NCBI GenBank assembly: GCA_020353115.1
Contig: CP070687.1
Span: forward strand, 1,287,296-1,313,810
DNA: 26,515 nt
Reading direction: 5' to 3'
Source of the DNA: Bacteroidales bacterium
GTDB taxonomy: Bacteria; Bacteroidota; Bacteroidia; Bacteroidales; VadinHA17
Shown here in pieces: positions 15,466-24,131 of this stretch. Under the pieces are notes generated by a model. It ran no database searches. It was given only the letters and a program-made list of their open reading frames with translations, and was not told where the DNA came from. The translations under genes were made by a program, and so were the position numbers. Position 1 is the stretch's first letter, and each line of letters begins with the position of its first letter.

Positions 15466-16224
15466 TTACTCCGAGTCTCTGTCGTAATACAACGTTTTCA
15501 GGTCTTCATAGGACATCCCCTTCATTTCCATGTATTCAGTATTATATTTTTTGTCTTTCATCTCCTTCAGACGTTGTCCCAGTTCAGGGCTTTCCGGAGC
15601 AAGATATTTTCCATATAATCGTTTCGCGAGGATACCAACGTTAAACTGGACAATCTCGGCAGGGCACCTTATTGCACACAATCCACAGGAAACACAATCA
15701 AAGGACAGATCCATAGTCTTTTCTATATCGCCCCTCATGGCAGTCTGGATATAATCCATTACCTGAAGATCCTGAGGGCATGCTTTGGTACAGGTATTAC
15801 AGGCGACACATCTGAATATTTCAGGGTATACCTTCTGAAAAGCAGTGACATCCGGTAAAAGGGAGTCGATATCATATGCCGGTTTCTCATTCGGGATGAA
15901 AGGCAGTTGAGCCAGAAGCATTCCATCCTGGACCAGAGTAGTACAGGCTAGTCCGGTATGAATCTTGTAATCACCCGGAAGCTTATAAACGGTACCGCAA
16001 GCGCCACAGAACCCTTCCCGGCAACCTGCTCCCCGCTTGATCTGATAGCCTGCGTATTCAATTGCACCCATAATAGTGGCTTCAGCGGGTACGCGGTAAC
16101 CTTTTCCCATAATATAAACGGTCACCATTTCTTCAGGAACATTCCTTGCCGTATCGCCGATCTTTTTTTTGCCTTTTTCCTTACTTTTATCCATGACTTT
16201 TACTGAATTAGCTCCCATCAGCAT
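15466..16224 (-). CDS. frdB: Fumarate reductase-type iron-sulfur protein, soluble form
   Basis: 252 residues. An N-terminal plant-type [2Fe-2S] domain has Cys68, Cys73, Cys76 (CREGFCGAC) and Cys94. It is followed by two CxxCxxCxxxCP motifs (139-150 and 177-188) that should hold two [4Fe-4S] clusters. Classical FrdB/SdhB has one [4Fe-4S] and one [3Fe-4S] cluster with wider spacing and contacts quinone in a membrane anchor; here both motifs are complete and no anchor gene exists. It resembles the N-terminal half of TfrB, whose HdrB-like half would here be the separate hdrB gene. Role: electron wire between the Flx-Hdr complex and the FrdA-like flavoprotein. It follows flxA by 29 bases. Starts at 16218 or 16194 are also possible, because the first 30 residues are not conserved-looking. 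Confidence 0.85.
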   Translation of the reverse strand: MLMGANSVKVMDKSKEKGKKKIGDTARNVPEEMVTVYIMGKGYRVPAEATIMGAIEYAGYQIKRGAGCREGFCGACGTVYKLPGDYKIHTGLACTTLVQDGMLLAQLPFIPNEKPAYDIDSLLPDVTAFQKVYPEIFRCVACNTCTKACPQDLQVMDYIQTAMRGDIEKTMDLSFDCVSCGLCAIRCPAEIVQFNVGILAKRLYGKYLAPESPELGQRLKEMKDKKYNTEYMEMKGMSYEDLKTLYYDRDSE

Positions 16225-16253
16225 TTAACATTTTTCAAGTTTTCAAATAGTAT

Positions 16254-17075
16254 TTAATATTCCTGAGGCATTGTCTTCAGCTTTTCCCAGGAATAAACAG
16301 GACCATGCTTGCATACATAATGTTCTCCGATATTACATCTACCACATTTACCAATTCCACACTTCATTTTGTTTTCAACGGTGGTATAGATCTGATCGTC
16401 ATTGAATCCAAGTTCATTCAGAGACTGGATTGTAAATTTTATCATTACAGGTGGGCCGCATGTTATTGCAATGGCATTTTCGGGTGATGGTTTTTTATCC
16501 ATGACATTCTGCGGAACAAAGCCTACAAATTCCTTCCAGTCCGGTTCTTCGTTATCCACGGATAGATGAATGGTCATTTTCTTTTTTAATCCGTCCAGTT
16601 CATCCTTATAGACAATATCATTTGACGATCTTGCACCATAAATCAGCATTACATCACCATATTCATCCTTATTTTCAATTGCCGTGTGCACGATAGACCA
16701 GAGGGGAGCCAGACCGATACCACCACCGACAAAGACCAGGTTTTTCCCCTTCCAATCTTCAACAGGGAATCCGTTGCCATATGGTCCGCGAATTCCAATG
16801 ACATCGTCCTTTTCCAGATCATGCAGGGCGGTAGTAACCCTCCCCGTTTTCAGAACACTGAACTGAAGATAATCGGTTATATGCGGTGCCGAGGAAATGG
16901 AAATCATTGATTCTCCCTTTCCGAATACGGAAAGCATGGCACACTGTCCGCATCGGTAAGAAAACCCGTCCGGTTCCAGGAATTGTGTCCGGAATGTTTT
17001 TATCGCACGCTGGCCATCAACCTCTTCCTTGACACTTATTATCCGGGCCGGTTTCGGTATATATTCATTTTTCAT
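16254..17075 (-). CDS. flxA: FAD/NAD(P)H-binding electron transfer subunit FlxA
   Basis: 273 residues from the ATG at 17075, preceded by AAAAGG and overlapping the flxB stop by 11 bases. It has ferredoxin-reductase-type domains: FAD part with SISSAP (59-64) and GIRGPYGNGFP (94-104), NAD part with VGGGIGLAP (116-124) and CGPPVM (206-211), and a C-terminal [2Fe-2S] site, Cys239, Cys244, Cys247 and Cys255 (CGIGKCGRC). This is the layout of HydG of archaeal sulfhydrogenase, dihydroorotate dehydrogenase PyrK and FlxA. FlxA is the NADH entry point of FlxABCD-HdrABC complexes known from Desulfovibrio. Its place directly next to flxB, flxC and flxD supports that role. Confidence 0.9.
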   Translation of the reverse strand: MKNEYIPKPARIISVKEEVDGQRAIKTFRTQFLEPDGFSYRCGQCAMLSVFGKGESMISISSAPHITDYLQFSVLKTGRVTTALHDLEKDDVIGIRGPYGNGFPVEDWKGKNLVFVGGGIGLAPLWSIVHTAIENKDEYGDVMLIYGARSSNDIVYKDELDGLKKKMTIHLSVDNEEPDWKEFVGFVPQNVMDKKPSPENAIAITCGPPVMIKFTIQSLNELGFNDDQIYTTVENKMKCGIGKCGRCNIGEHYVCKHGPVYSWEKLKTMPQEY

Positions 17076-18105
17076 AGGTTTTGGCCTTTTCAAGAACTTC
17101 AACAATATCAATACCTACAGGACATTTTTCAATACATCTTCCACAACCTGTGCACAGGAATTCTTCACAATTTTCATTAAAATACCGGAACTTATGCATG
17201 ACCCTTTGCCTGAGCCTTGATGCTTTGTCCGATCTGGGATTGTGACCCGATGAGTGCATTGTGAAATCGGGAAACTGACAATTATCCCAGGTTCGTACCC
17301 TTTTCCCCTTGAGCGGGTGTGTGCGAATGATCTCGTCATTTACATCGAAACAGTGACAGACCGGGCAGGAAAAGGTGCAAATCCCGCACCGGAGACAACT
17401 CAGCGATTCCCGGTCCCATAATCCTGTATCAAAAATTTCGGATAATGCTTCGTTTATCTTTTCCATATCACTGATATCCAGAAGGATCTTTTTTTCAGAG
17501 TCGGAGTGGATTTTTTCCTTATCGGCTTTTTGTTTATCATCCGGATCTGTAACGATTCCTTCTGCAGATCCCATCAGTTTCACACCTTCTTCCGTCACGG
17601 ATTCCAGGTAATAGGCGTCACCCAGGTCCGTCATAAGGATGTCCATTCCTTCGAGGGAATGTGGTGATCCTCCAACGGATGTGCAGAAACAATAGGGAGA
17701 CGGAGGATTATGGCATGCGAGTCCCGCGATCACTGTCTGATTTCTTCTCCTTGTAAAATAAACATCTTCAATACCGCCCTGACTGATCTTTCCGAGTTTT
17801 GCCAACCCCCTGGCATCGCAGGATCTGACTCCGAATATAATTTTCGGTGTATCATCAGGAAGCACCTCCCTTATTTCCATTCCACCTTCCTGTGTCGCCT
17901 CGAATTCAAACAATACCTCTCTCTGCGGGAACAGGATTTTCTTAGGTGGTATGGCAGTATTCGGGTAATCAAGTGTAATTTCTGCCTGATTCTCCATCAA
18001 TTCGTAACCCCACACATCACCGGACTTAAACGGTGCATATATATCATATGAACCCAGTTTCCCGGCCCACGAATTCAAATCCTTTTTTAACAAAACTTTT
18101 TCCAT
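17065..18105 (-). CDS. flxB: Iron-sulfur subunit FlxB, HydB-like
   Basis: 346 residues from the ATG at 18105, four bases after the flxC stop; the frame is open 30 codons further upstream inside flxC and is not needed. The N-terminal half is the HydB-type domain (FGVRSCDARGL at 91-101, with Cys-rich PSPYCFC at 135-141), and the C-terminal half has CLRCGICTFSCPVCHC (237-252) and CTGCGRCIEKCP (318-329), two [4Fe-4S] sites. It relays electrons from FlxA toward FlxC/FlxD and HdrA. The same architecture appears in FlxC, so the two look like ancient paralogs. Confidence 0.85.
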   Translation of the reverse strand: MEKVLLKKDLNSWAGKLGSYDIYAPFKSGDVWGYELMENQAEITLDYPNTAIPPKKILFPQREVLFEFEATQEGGMEIREVLPDDTPKIIFGVRSCDARGLAKLGKISQGGIEDVYFTRRRNQTVIAGLACHNPPSPYCFCTSVGGSPHSLEGMDILMTDLGDAYYLESVTEEGVKLMGSAEGIVTDPDDKQKADKEKIHSDSEKKILLDISDMEKINEALSEIFDTGLWDRESLSCLRCGICTFSCPVCHCFDVNDEIIRTHPLKGKRVRTWDNCQFPDFTMHSSGHNPRSDKASRLRQRVMHKFRYFNENCEEFLCTGCGRCIEKCPVGIDIVEVLEKAKTYEK

Positions 18106-18109
18106 GATC

Positions 18110-19141
18110 TTACAATATAAACTCTTCCGGGTCATCTTCCCTGAAGCAGGATACCAGTGTAGGTTTTTCAGGCTCCATTCCTGCCGTATATCCAAAATGA
18201 TCCAATGATTCCTTCTCCATTTTCCTGTTTAAATAGCGCAACGGTATATCAACCGGACAAACCCTGTCGCATTCTCCGCAATCAACACAGCGGCCTGCAA
18301 GATGCATAGCACGTATCAGATGATAGTTAAAGTTCTCGGATATTACGGGAGATTTTTCGACCCATCTGATCTTATGGGCCTTTTCCTCAGCCGTAGTATC
18401 GGGCTTGACGGCCAGACTTATCGAATCGGCTACACATTCATCACAATAGCACATCGGGCAAACCGACCGGCAGGCATAACAACGAATACACTTATCCATC
18501 TCCTCCTTCCAGAATTCCCATTTCCGTGTCGTGTCAAATGATTCAAGTTCTTTAATGGTTTTGAAAGGATCGGGAACCTCACGGTCTGTTTTCTCTCCAA
18601 ATAAAACATCAAAAACAATGGGTGTAGGGATAGTACACTCAATACACCGATCGGCCAGGATCTCTTCAGCCGGAACGACCGAATTCTTTGTGCCACACGT
18701 AACCTGGATTTTGCCATTTCCTGCAAAATCAAGTTTCCGTATATCTTTTCCTGCAAATTTCTTTGTCAGCTTTTTCTCATCGACTATGCCCGATTTCTCA
18801 CAGCTAACACCAATAATATAGACATCATCCCTTGTTATATAGTTCTCCTGGATCAATATATTAACCGCACGACTGTCACATCCTTTCACGATAACTCCAA
18901 CCGGTCGTGTATCCGGTTCTTTCTCTTTTTCTTTCCTCATTTTTTCATCCCTGAGGTACCGGACGAGATTATAGATACAGGAAGGATCCCATACGAGATG
19001 ATCAACCTCTTCAATACGATCAAGAAAAGCCGGCACGGTCATATACTGGCCATTCTTTCTCTTATATCCTATGATATATTTAACTTTTCCTTCTTTAAGG
19101 ATTTGTCTGCAATTATCCTTTAATTCTTCCAGAGTTACCAT
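18110..19141 (-). CDS. flxC: Iron-sulfur subunit FlxC
   Basis: 343 residues. An N-terminal domain with VIVKGCDSRAVNIL (84-96) and YIIGVSCEKSGIVD (108-121) is related to FrhB/HydB-type domains. The C-terminal half has CIRCYACRSVCPMCYC (218-233) and CVDCGECDRVCP (285-296), two [4Fe-4S] clusters. The start ATG overlaps the flxD stop by one base (TAATG), with AAGGAG at 19151-19156 upstream. It is part of the electron chain between FlxA and HdrA; a direct ferredoxin contact is possible but not shown. Position between flxD and flxB matches the flxABCD order read in reverse. Confidence 0.83.
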   Translation of the reverse strand: MVTLEELKDNCRQILKEGKVKYIIGYKRKNGQYMTVPAFLDRIEEVDHLVWDPSCIYNLVRYLRDEKMRKEKEKEPDTRPVGVIVKGCDSRAVNILIQENYITRDDVYIIGVSCEKSGIVDEKKLTKKFAGKDIRKLDFAGNGKIQVTCGTKNSVVPAEEILADRCIECTIPTPIVFDVLFGEKTDREVPDPFKTIKELESFDTTRKWEFWKEEMDKCIRCYACRSVCPMCYCDECVADSISLAVKPDTTAEEKAHKIRWVEKSPVISENFNYHLIRAMHLAGRCVDCGECDRVCPVDIPLRYLNRKMEKESLDHFGYTAGMEPEKPTLVSCFREDDPEEFIL

Positions 19142-19569
19142 TACAAATTACTCCTTAACTTATTTTGAGGCCCCAGAGGTTCCAGTTCTTTGACAAAATC
19201 GCTGATGATCTCCGTAAATTTTGCCCCTTCGGCTGCAGAGACCCATGACATATGGAATCGCTGCGGTTCAATTCCGATAAAATCCAGCAGTTCCTTAACG
19301 AGTGTAATCCGTCTTCGGGCATAATAATTCCCTTTCATATAATGGCAATCACCGGGGTGACAACCGGATACAAGTACGCCGTCAGCCCCTTTCTTAAATG
19401 CTGAAAAGATATAGTTCGGAGAAACGCTTCCCGAGCACATGACCGTTATGGGTACGACATTAGGAGGGTATTTTAACCGTGATACTCCGGCAAGGTCACT
19501 TCCTGCTGAGGAACACCATTTGCACAAAAAGGCGACAATTTTAGGTTCGAATTTTTCTTCCATTTTCAT
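19141..19569 (-). CDS. flxD: MvhD-like [2Fe-2S] subunit FlxD
   Basis: 142 residues with the five conserved cysteines of MvhD: Cys16 and Cys19 (CKWCSSAG), Cys45 (MCSGSV), Cys70 and Cys75 (GCHPGDCHY). In methanogens MvhD carries electrons from hydrogenase to HdrA through a [2Fe-2S] cluster; in FlxD it does so from the FlxABC unit. It starts inside the hdrA stop (ATGA overlap at 19569). A second ATG at 19563 has better spacing (6 bases) to the GAAGG just upstream, so the true start may be there, which would remove two residues. Confidence 0.9.
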   Translation of the reverse strand: MKMEEKFEPKIVAFLCKWCSSAGSDLAGVSRLKYPPNVVPITVMCSGSVSPNYIFSAFKKGADGVLVSGCHPGDCHYMKGNYYARRRITLVKELLDFIGIEPQRFHMSWVSAAEGAKFTEIISDFVKELEPLGPQNKLRSNL

Positions 19570-21515
19570 CCTTCAAGTGATGCTATTATCATGTTATGTA
19601 CCTGCTGAGGTGTTACATTTTTTACGCTTGCGGCTGCTCTCAGGCAGGTCGCCATACAGGTTCCGCAACCTTCACAGAGTACTTCATTCACATTGGCCTT
19701 TCCTTCAGCAAGGCTCACGGCTTCATACGGACATACATCGACACACATACCGCATCCTGTACAGAGTGTTGAATTAACCGCAGCAACGGTAGGTGCATGA
19801 TACAATTTTTCCTGTGAAAGGATATTAACTGCTTTTACCGCCGCTCCGCTTGCCTGTGCCACGGCTTCAGGAATATCTTTGGGGGCCTGTGCAGCCCCTG
19901 CCAGGAACATTCCGGAGGTTACGCTTTCAACAGGTCTGAGTTTCGGATGTGCTTCAGAAAGGAATCCATCCTTATCCATTGCAATCTTCAGCTTTTTAGC
20001 CAATTCATCCGCTCCTTTTGACGGACGTATTGCCATGGCCAGCACTACCATATCTGCTTTTATTTCAATATCTTTCCCAGAGAGAGTATCAACACCCCAA
20101 ACCCTGATTTTCCCGTTCTCCTCAAAAATTTTCGATACTTTGCCTCGCAGGTAAACCACGCCATCCTCCTCCACGGCTCTTTGTACAAATTCCTCATAAC
20201 CCTTTCCACCTGACCTGATATCAATATAAAAAACATATGCCTGGCCATCGTGTACATGATGTTTGTACAACATGGCATGTTTGGCCGTATACATGCAGCA
20301 AATCTTCGAACAATAGGCACAATGTTGTTCCGGGTCGCGTGAACCGACACACTGGATGAAGACGACCTCTTTGGGTTCCTTATGATCCGACGGTCTGAGA
20401 ATCTTCCCCATGGTAGGGCCTGAAGCGGAACAGAGCCTTTCAAACTGCAATCCGTCAAGGACATCTTCATATGTACCGTAACCGTATTCCGCCATTTCAT
20501 CCTTGCCATACAGGTCGAATCCGGTGGATACGATGATGGATCCCACCTCCTCTTCCAGAATTTCCGGTTTCATATCATAGTCGATTGCCTTTGGTTCGCA
20601 AACATCAGCACATTTCCCGCAGGCAATAGGTACGAGTCCGGGACAGTGATTTATGTCCAGGGTATAGGTAGCCGGAATAGCCTGTGGGAAGGGTATATAA
20701 ATTGCCCTTCGTCTGGTCAGCCCGAGGTCAAATTCATTCGGAACTGCAACCGGGCAAACGGTTGTACATTCATCGCAAAGAGTACATTTATCCGGATCAA
20801 CGAAGGTTGGTTTTTTCAGTATCTTCACTTTGAAATTTCCGACGTATCCGGAAATATCCTGTACTTCACTATATGTCAACAGCTTAATTTTCGGGTGTTT
20901 TGAAACTTCCACCATTTTCGGTGTCATGATGCATTGTGAACAGTCGAGGGTGGGAAATGTTTCCGATAACTGGATCATATGTCCTCCTATTGAAGGAGAC
21001 CGTTCAACCAGCACCACTTCATATCCGCTATTGGCAAGATCCAGGGCAGACTGGATGCCCGATATTCCTCCTCCGATTACCAGTGCCCTTCGTGTAACAG
21101 GAATGCTGATTGGTTCCAGGGATTCATTAAACCGGGCACGTTCAATTACCGATTTGCTGATTTTAATTGCTTTCTCCGTTGCCTTGACCTTATCCTTATG
21201 AACCCAGCTGCATTGCTCACGTACATTGGCGATCTCACACTGGAAGGAGTTAATACCTGCGGTTCTTGCTGCATTCCGGAACGTTGTTTCATGCAGTGTG
21301 GGAGAACAACATGCAATCACCACCTTGTCCAGTTTCTTTTCCTTTATTGCCTCTATCATCCTGGACTGACCGGGATCTGAGCACATATATACATAATCTT
21401 CGGAATGAATAATCCCCGGATAGGAGGCCAGATCTTCCGACACTCTCTTGACATCAACCGTTCCGGCAATGTTTATCCCACAGTGACAAATAAAATAACC
21501 TATTCGCTTTTTCAC
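19566..21515 (-). CDS. hdrA: Heterodisulfide reductase subunit A, electron-bifurcating flavoprotein
   Basis: 649 residues, the length of methanogen HdrA. N-terminal CHCGINIAGTVD, Rossmann FAD site VIGGGISGIQSA (146-157), cluster cysteines CSQC (192-195) and CTLCDECTTVCP (244-255), GSRDPEQHCAYCSKICC (391-407), and a C-terminal double ferredoxin (585-596 and 614-624). HdrA holds the FAD at which electrons are bifurcated, sending one to a low-potential acceptor (ferredoxin) and one to HdrB. It begins with GTG at 21515 (GTGA overlap with korC). It is separated from hdrB and hdrC by the kor genes, an unusual gene order. No methanogenesis genes are present, so CoM-CoB heterodisulfide is unlikely to be the substrate. 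Confidence 0.95.
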   Translation of the reverse strand: MKKRIGYFICHCGINIAGTVDVKRVSEDLASYPGIIHSEDYVYMCSDPGQSRMIEAIKEKKLDKVVIACCSPTLHETTFRNAARTAGINSFQCEIANVREQCSWVHKDKVKATEKAIKISKSVIERARFNESLEPISIPVTRRALVIGGGISGIQSALDLANSGYEVVLVERSPSIGGHMIQLSETFPTLDCSQCIMTPKMVEVSKHPKIKLLTYSEVQDISGYVGNFKVKILKKPTFVDPDKCTLCDECTTVCPVAVPNEFDLGLTRRRAIYIPFPQAIPATYTLDINHCPGLVPIACGKCADVCEPKAIDYDMKPEILEEEVGSIIVSTGFDLYGKDEMAEYGYGTYEDVLDGLQFERLCSASGPTMGKILRPSDHKEPKEVVFIQCVGSRDPEQHCAYCSKICCMYTAKHAMLYKHHVHDGQAYVFYIDIRSGGKGYEEFVQRAVEEDGVVYLRGKVSKIFEENGKIRVWGVDTLSGKDIEIKADMVVLAMAIRPSKGADELAKKLKIAMDKDGFLSEAHPKLRPVESVTSGMFLAGAAQAPKDIPEAVAQASGAAVKAVNILSQEKLYHAPTVAAVNSTLCTGCGMCVDVCPYEAVSLAEGKANVNEVLCEGCGTCMATCLRAAASVKNVTPQQVHNMIIASLEG

Positions 21516-22093
21516 TTTGTTATCTCTTGCTTACGCTTTGTTTTCGTTGTCTTCTTTCCAATAGTTTGCAGACCAACCTCATAGCCCTTATCAAAACCTT
21601 TAATATTCAGGTCAAGAAATCTTTCGGGAACCAGTCCGGGAAGAGCTTTTTTCATCGCCTCGGGCGAAACAACCGCCGTAACAGCAGTGAAGAAGCCCAG
21701 CATAACAAGATTTCCGATAATCCGGTTTCCCAACTCCTCGGCGAGCCTGGTTGACTGAACGGAATACAATTTTATGTTATCACGAGGCGGTTTTGGTTCA
21801 ACAAGGTCTTCATCTATAATTAATATTCCGTCCTTTTGCAGATCAGATTCATACTTATCATATGCCTCCTGAGACATGGCAATCAATATGCCGGGTTTGG
21901 TTATATAGGGATAGAGAACCCTCTCGTCAGATACAACCAGTTGAGAACTGCATGCACTGCCACGGGCCTCAGGTCCGAAACTCTGGGTCATCGTGGCATG
22001 TTTTTTATCGAACAGGGAGAGTGCCTTGCCAGTAATAAGACCGCACCTGATGATTCCCTGTCCTCCAAAACCTGAAAATCTGATTTCTGTCAT
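21512..22093 (-). CDS. korC: 2-oxoacid:ferredoxin oxidoreductase gamma subunit (KorC)
   Basis: 193 residues, typical for the family: EIRFSGFGGQGIIRCGLITG at the start, then MTQSFGPEARGSACSSQLVV and NLVMLGFFTAVT. This is the gamma domain of POR/KOR-type enzymes. Start ATG overlaps the korB stop by one base (TAATG) and has AAGGAGA (22101-22107) 7 bases upstream. The C-terminus is basic (KKTTKTKRKQEITK). Confidence 0.92.
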   Translation of the reverse strand: MTEIRFSGFGGQGIIRCGLITGKALSLFDKKHATMTQSFGPEARGSACSSQLVVSDERVLYPYITKPGILIAMSQEAYDKYESDLQKDGILIIDEDLVEPKPPRDNIKLYSVQSTRLAEELGNRIIGNLVMLGFFTAVTAVVSPEAMKKALPGLVPERFLDLNIKGFDKGYEVGLQTIGKKTTKTKRKQEITK

Positions 22094-22968
22094 TATTTTG
22101 TCTCCTTACCATAATATTGGTACTTGTCACCAAGTTTATCCGATAAATGTTCATTCATACGTTCCAGGAAGGTCTGTTTCTCCTTATCCACAAATTTTCC
22201 GACAACGATCTTTTCCTGGAACCCGATATCAAGATCTCTGGTATCCGCATCATGCTGGATATCAGATTTATCATAATAGTATTTCAGAAGATCCAGTCCC
22301 TGTCCCAGCCTGTTACGTCTGGCATATAAGGTCACGCACGGGGCAATGACCTCGATAAAAGAAAATCCTTTTTTCTGGAATGCTTCAAGGATCGACTTCG
22401 TCACCCTTCTCATATGAAGTGATGTCCATCTGGCGATATAAGTTGCACCGGCTGCTTCAGTCAGATAGGGCAGATTAAACGAGTACTCAAAATTTCCATA
22501 GGGTGCGGTTGAAACATTGGCTCCCTGTGGTGTGGTGGCAGCAACCTGTCCGCCGGTCATGGCATAGTTGAAATTGTTAACACACACGACAACCATATCA
22601 ATATTTCTTCTTGCGGCATGGATCAGGTGATTCCCTCCTATTCCGGAAATATCTCCATCCCCGCTGAAAACCACCACTTTTAATTCTGGATTAGCCAGTT
22701 TGAGTCCCGTTGCAAAAGGGATGGCCCGGCCATGTGTAGTATGAAATGAATCCAGCTTTATGTATCCGGCAACCCTGCCTGTACACCCGATACCGGAAAC
22801 GATTGCAAGTTTATCCAGATCAATGTTCGACTTCTTCACCGCTTCCACAAAGGAGGTGACGACAGTACCAATTCCACAGCCTGAACACCAGATATGCGGT
22901 ATACGGTCCATACGCATGAATTCCTCGATTGGATTCCTTATTTCTTCGGTTTTTTCTGCTGTTGTCAT
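22093..22968 (-). CDS. korB: 2-oxoacid:ferredoxin oxidoreductase beta subunit (KorB)
   Basis: 291 residues from the ATG at 22968; the frame is open 33 codons upstream inside korA, but this ATG has the Shine-Dalgarno AAGGAGG (22976-22982) at 7 bases and overlaps the korA stop as ATGA. Thiamine diphosphate binding is shown by FSGDGDISGIGGNHLIHAAR (101-120) and VVCVNNFNYAMTGGQ; cysteines CSGCGIG (28-34) and IGCTGR bind the proximal [4Fe-4S] cluster. It is the catalytic subunit for ferredoxin-linked decarboxylation or synthesis of 2-oxoacids. With korA, korC and korD it forms the four-subunit type. Confidence 0.95.
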   Translation of the reverse strand: MTTAEKTEEIRNPIEEFMRMDRIPHIWCSGCGIGTVVTSFVEAVKKSNIDLDKLAIVSGIGCTGRVAGYIKLDSFHTTHGRAIPFATGLKLANPELKVVVFSGDGDISGIGGNHLIHAARRNIDMVVVCVNNFNYAMTGGQVAATTPQGANVSTAPYGNFEYSFNLPYLTEAAGATYIARWTSLHMRRVTKSILEAFQKKGFSFIEVIAPCVTLYARRNRLGQGLDLLKYYYDKSDIQHDADTRDLDIGFQEKIVVGKFVDKEKQTFLERMNEHLSDKLGDKYQYYGKETK

Positions 22969-24131
22969 TTTGCTGCCTCCTTTATCACGTTTAGTATATG
23001 ATCCGGATTGTGAACTCCCCCACCACAATGAGGAACTCCTATAACCTTTGCCATTCCGGAAACGCATCTTTCAACTTCAAGAACAATCTGGCCGTAGTTG
23101 ATTTCCGGAACAACAAATGCTTTTGCTTTATGAGCCAATTCCTTTATTCTTTTTTCAGGGAAAGGCCAGATGGTGATTAACCGTATATTCTTTACTTTTA
23201 TTCCTTTTTTCCTGGCTCCCTGTACGGCCTTAACAGCAATCCTGGCGGTGATTCCATAAGAAAGGACCACGACGTCCGGATCATCTGTTCCTTCCTCATC
23301 CATCCGGATGATTTTTTCTGCATTATTGTTTATTTTTTCAACCATATGCCGGACACAAATATCCTGCTGTTCCGCATTGATAACCGGGTAACCTCTTTCA
23401 TCGTGGGTCAGACCGGTGGTATGGAACCTGTATCCGTCACCTGCCTTTACCATGAATGGAATGCCATCACTGTCGGGTGCGTAGGGCATATACTTTTCTT
23501 TTGGCCCGTTATACCATTTTCTTTCCACCAGTTCAATCTCCTCTGCAGGAGGTATAACTACTTTTTCATGCATATGACCGACACATTCATCCGTCATGAT
23601 AAGGGTAGGAACCCGGTATGTTTCAGACAGGTTGAATGCTTCGATGGTCAGGTCGAAACACTCCTGGGGAGAATCCGGAGAGAGGGCAATGATTTCATAA
23701 TCGCCATGCGATCCCCACCTGGCCTGCATCATATCCTGCTGGCCGGTCAATGTAGGTAATCCCGTGGAAGGCCCGCCGCGCTGGACATTGGCAAGCACAA
23801 GGGGGGTTTCCATCATAGCAGCCAGTCCCAGGTTCTCCATCATTAATGAAAATCCGGGTCCCGAAGTGACAGACATTGCTTTTTTGCCACCCCAGACTGC
23901 CCCGATAAGGGATGCCATGGCAGCAAGCTCATCCTCCATTTGAATGAATACACCTCCCACCTCCGGGATCCGTTCGGAGAAACGTTCTGCTGTTTCAGTC
24001 GACGGGGTAATGGGATAACCGCCGAAAAAACGGCATCCTGCCGCAAGAGCTCCTTCAGCAATTGCATAATCGCCATCCATATAATAGGACCCAGTTAAGA
24101 CCCCTTTGGGGTCAGCTTTTACTTTTTTCAA
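22965..24131 (-). CDS. korA: 2-oxoglutarate:ferredoxin oxidoreductase alpha subunit (KorA)
   Basis: 388 residues starting with TTG at 24131. The TTG start is supported by AGGAGG (24138-24143) 6 bases upstream and because the conserved VLTGSYYMDGDYAIAEGALA strand needs it; the next Met (18) is inside that region. Family motifs: FFGGYPITPST (35-45), SVTSGPGFSLMMENLGLA (87-104), and QRGGPSTGLPTLTGQQDMMQ. The alpha subunit binds the 2-oxoacid and CoA-derived part; this type is usually 2-oxoglutarate-specific, though 2-oxoisovalerate or other keto acids cannot be excluded. It overlaps korD by 20 bases. Confidence 0.9.
   Translation of the reverse strand: MKKVKADPKGVLTGSYYMDGDYAIAEGALAAGCRFFGGYPITPSTETAERFSERIPEVGGVFIQMEDELAAMASLIGAVWGGKKAMSVTSGPGFSLMMENLGLAAMMETPLVLANVQRGGPSTGLPTLTGQQDMMQARWGSHGDYEIIALSPDSPQECFDLTIEAFNLSETYRVPTLIMTDECVGHMHEKVVIPPAEEIELVERKWYNGPKEKYMPYAPDSDGIPFMVKAGDGYRFHTTGLTHDERGYPVINAEQQDICVRHMVEKINNNAEKIIRMDEEGTDDPDVVVLSYGITARIAVKAVQGARKKGIKVKNIRLITIWPFPEKRIKELAHKAKAFVVPEINYGQIVLEVERCVSGMAKVIGVPHCGGGVHNPDHILNVIKEAAK
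22976..22982 (-). promoter_or_regulatory. Strong ribosome-binding site that fixes the korB start
   Basis: AAGGAGG on the minus strand, 7 bases before ATG at 22968, located inside the last codons of korA. It favours this ATG over the upstream in-frame ATG at 23067. Confidence 0.75.

Noticed and set aside
23346..23759. A 137-residue open frame on the plus strand
   Set aside because: It lies entirely opposite korA, whose conserved motifs fix the coding strand.
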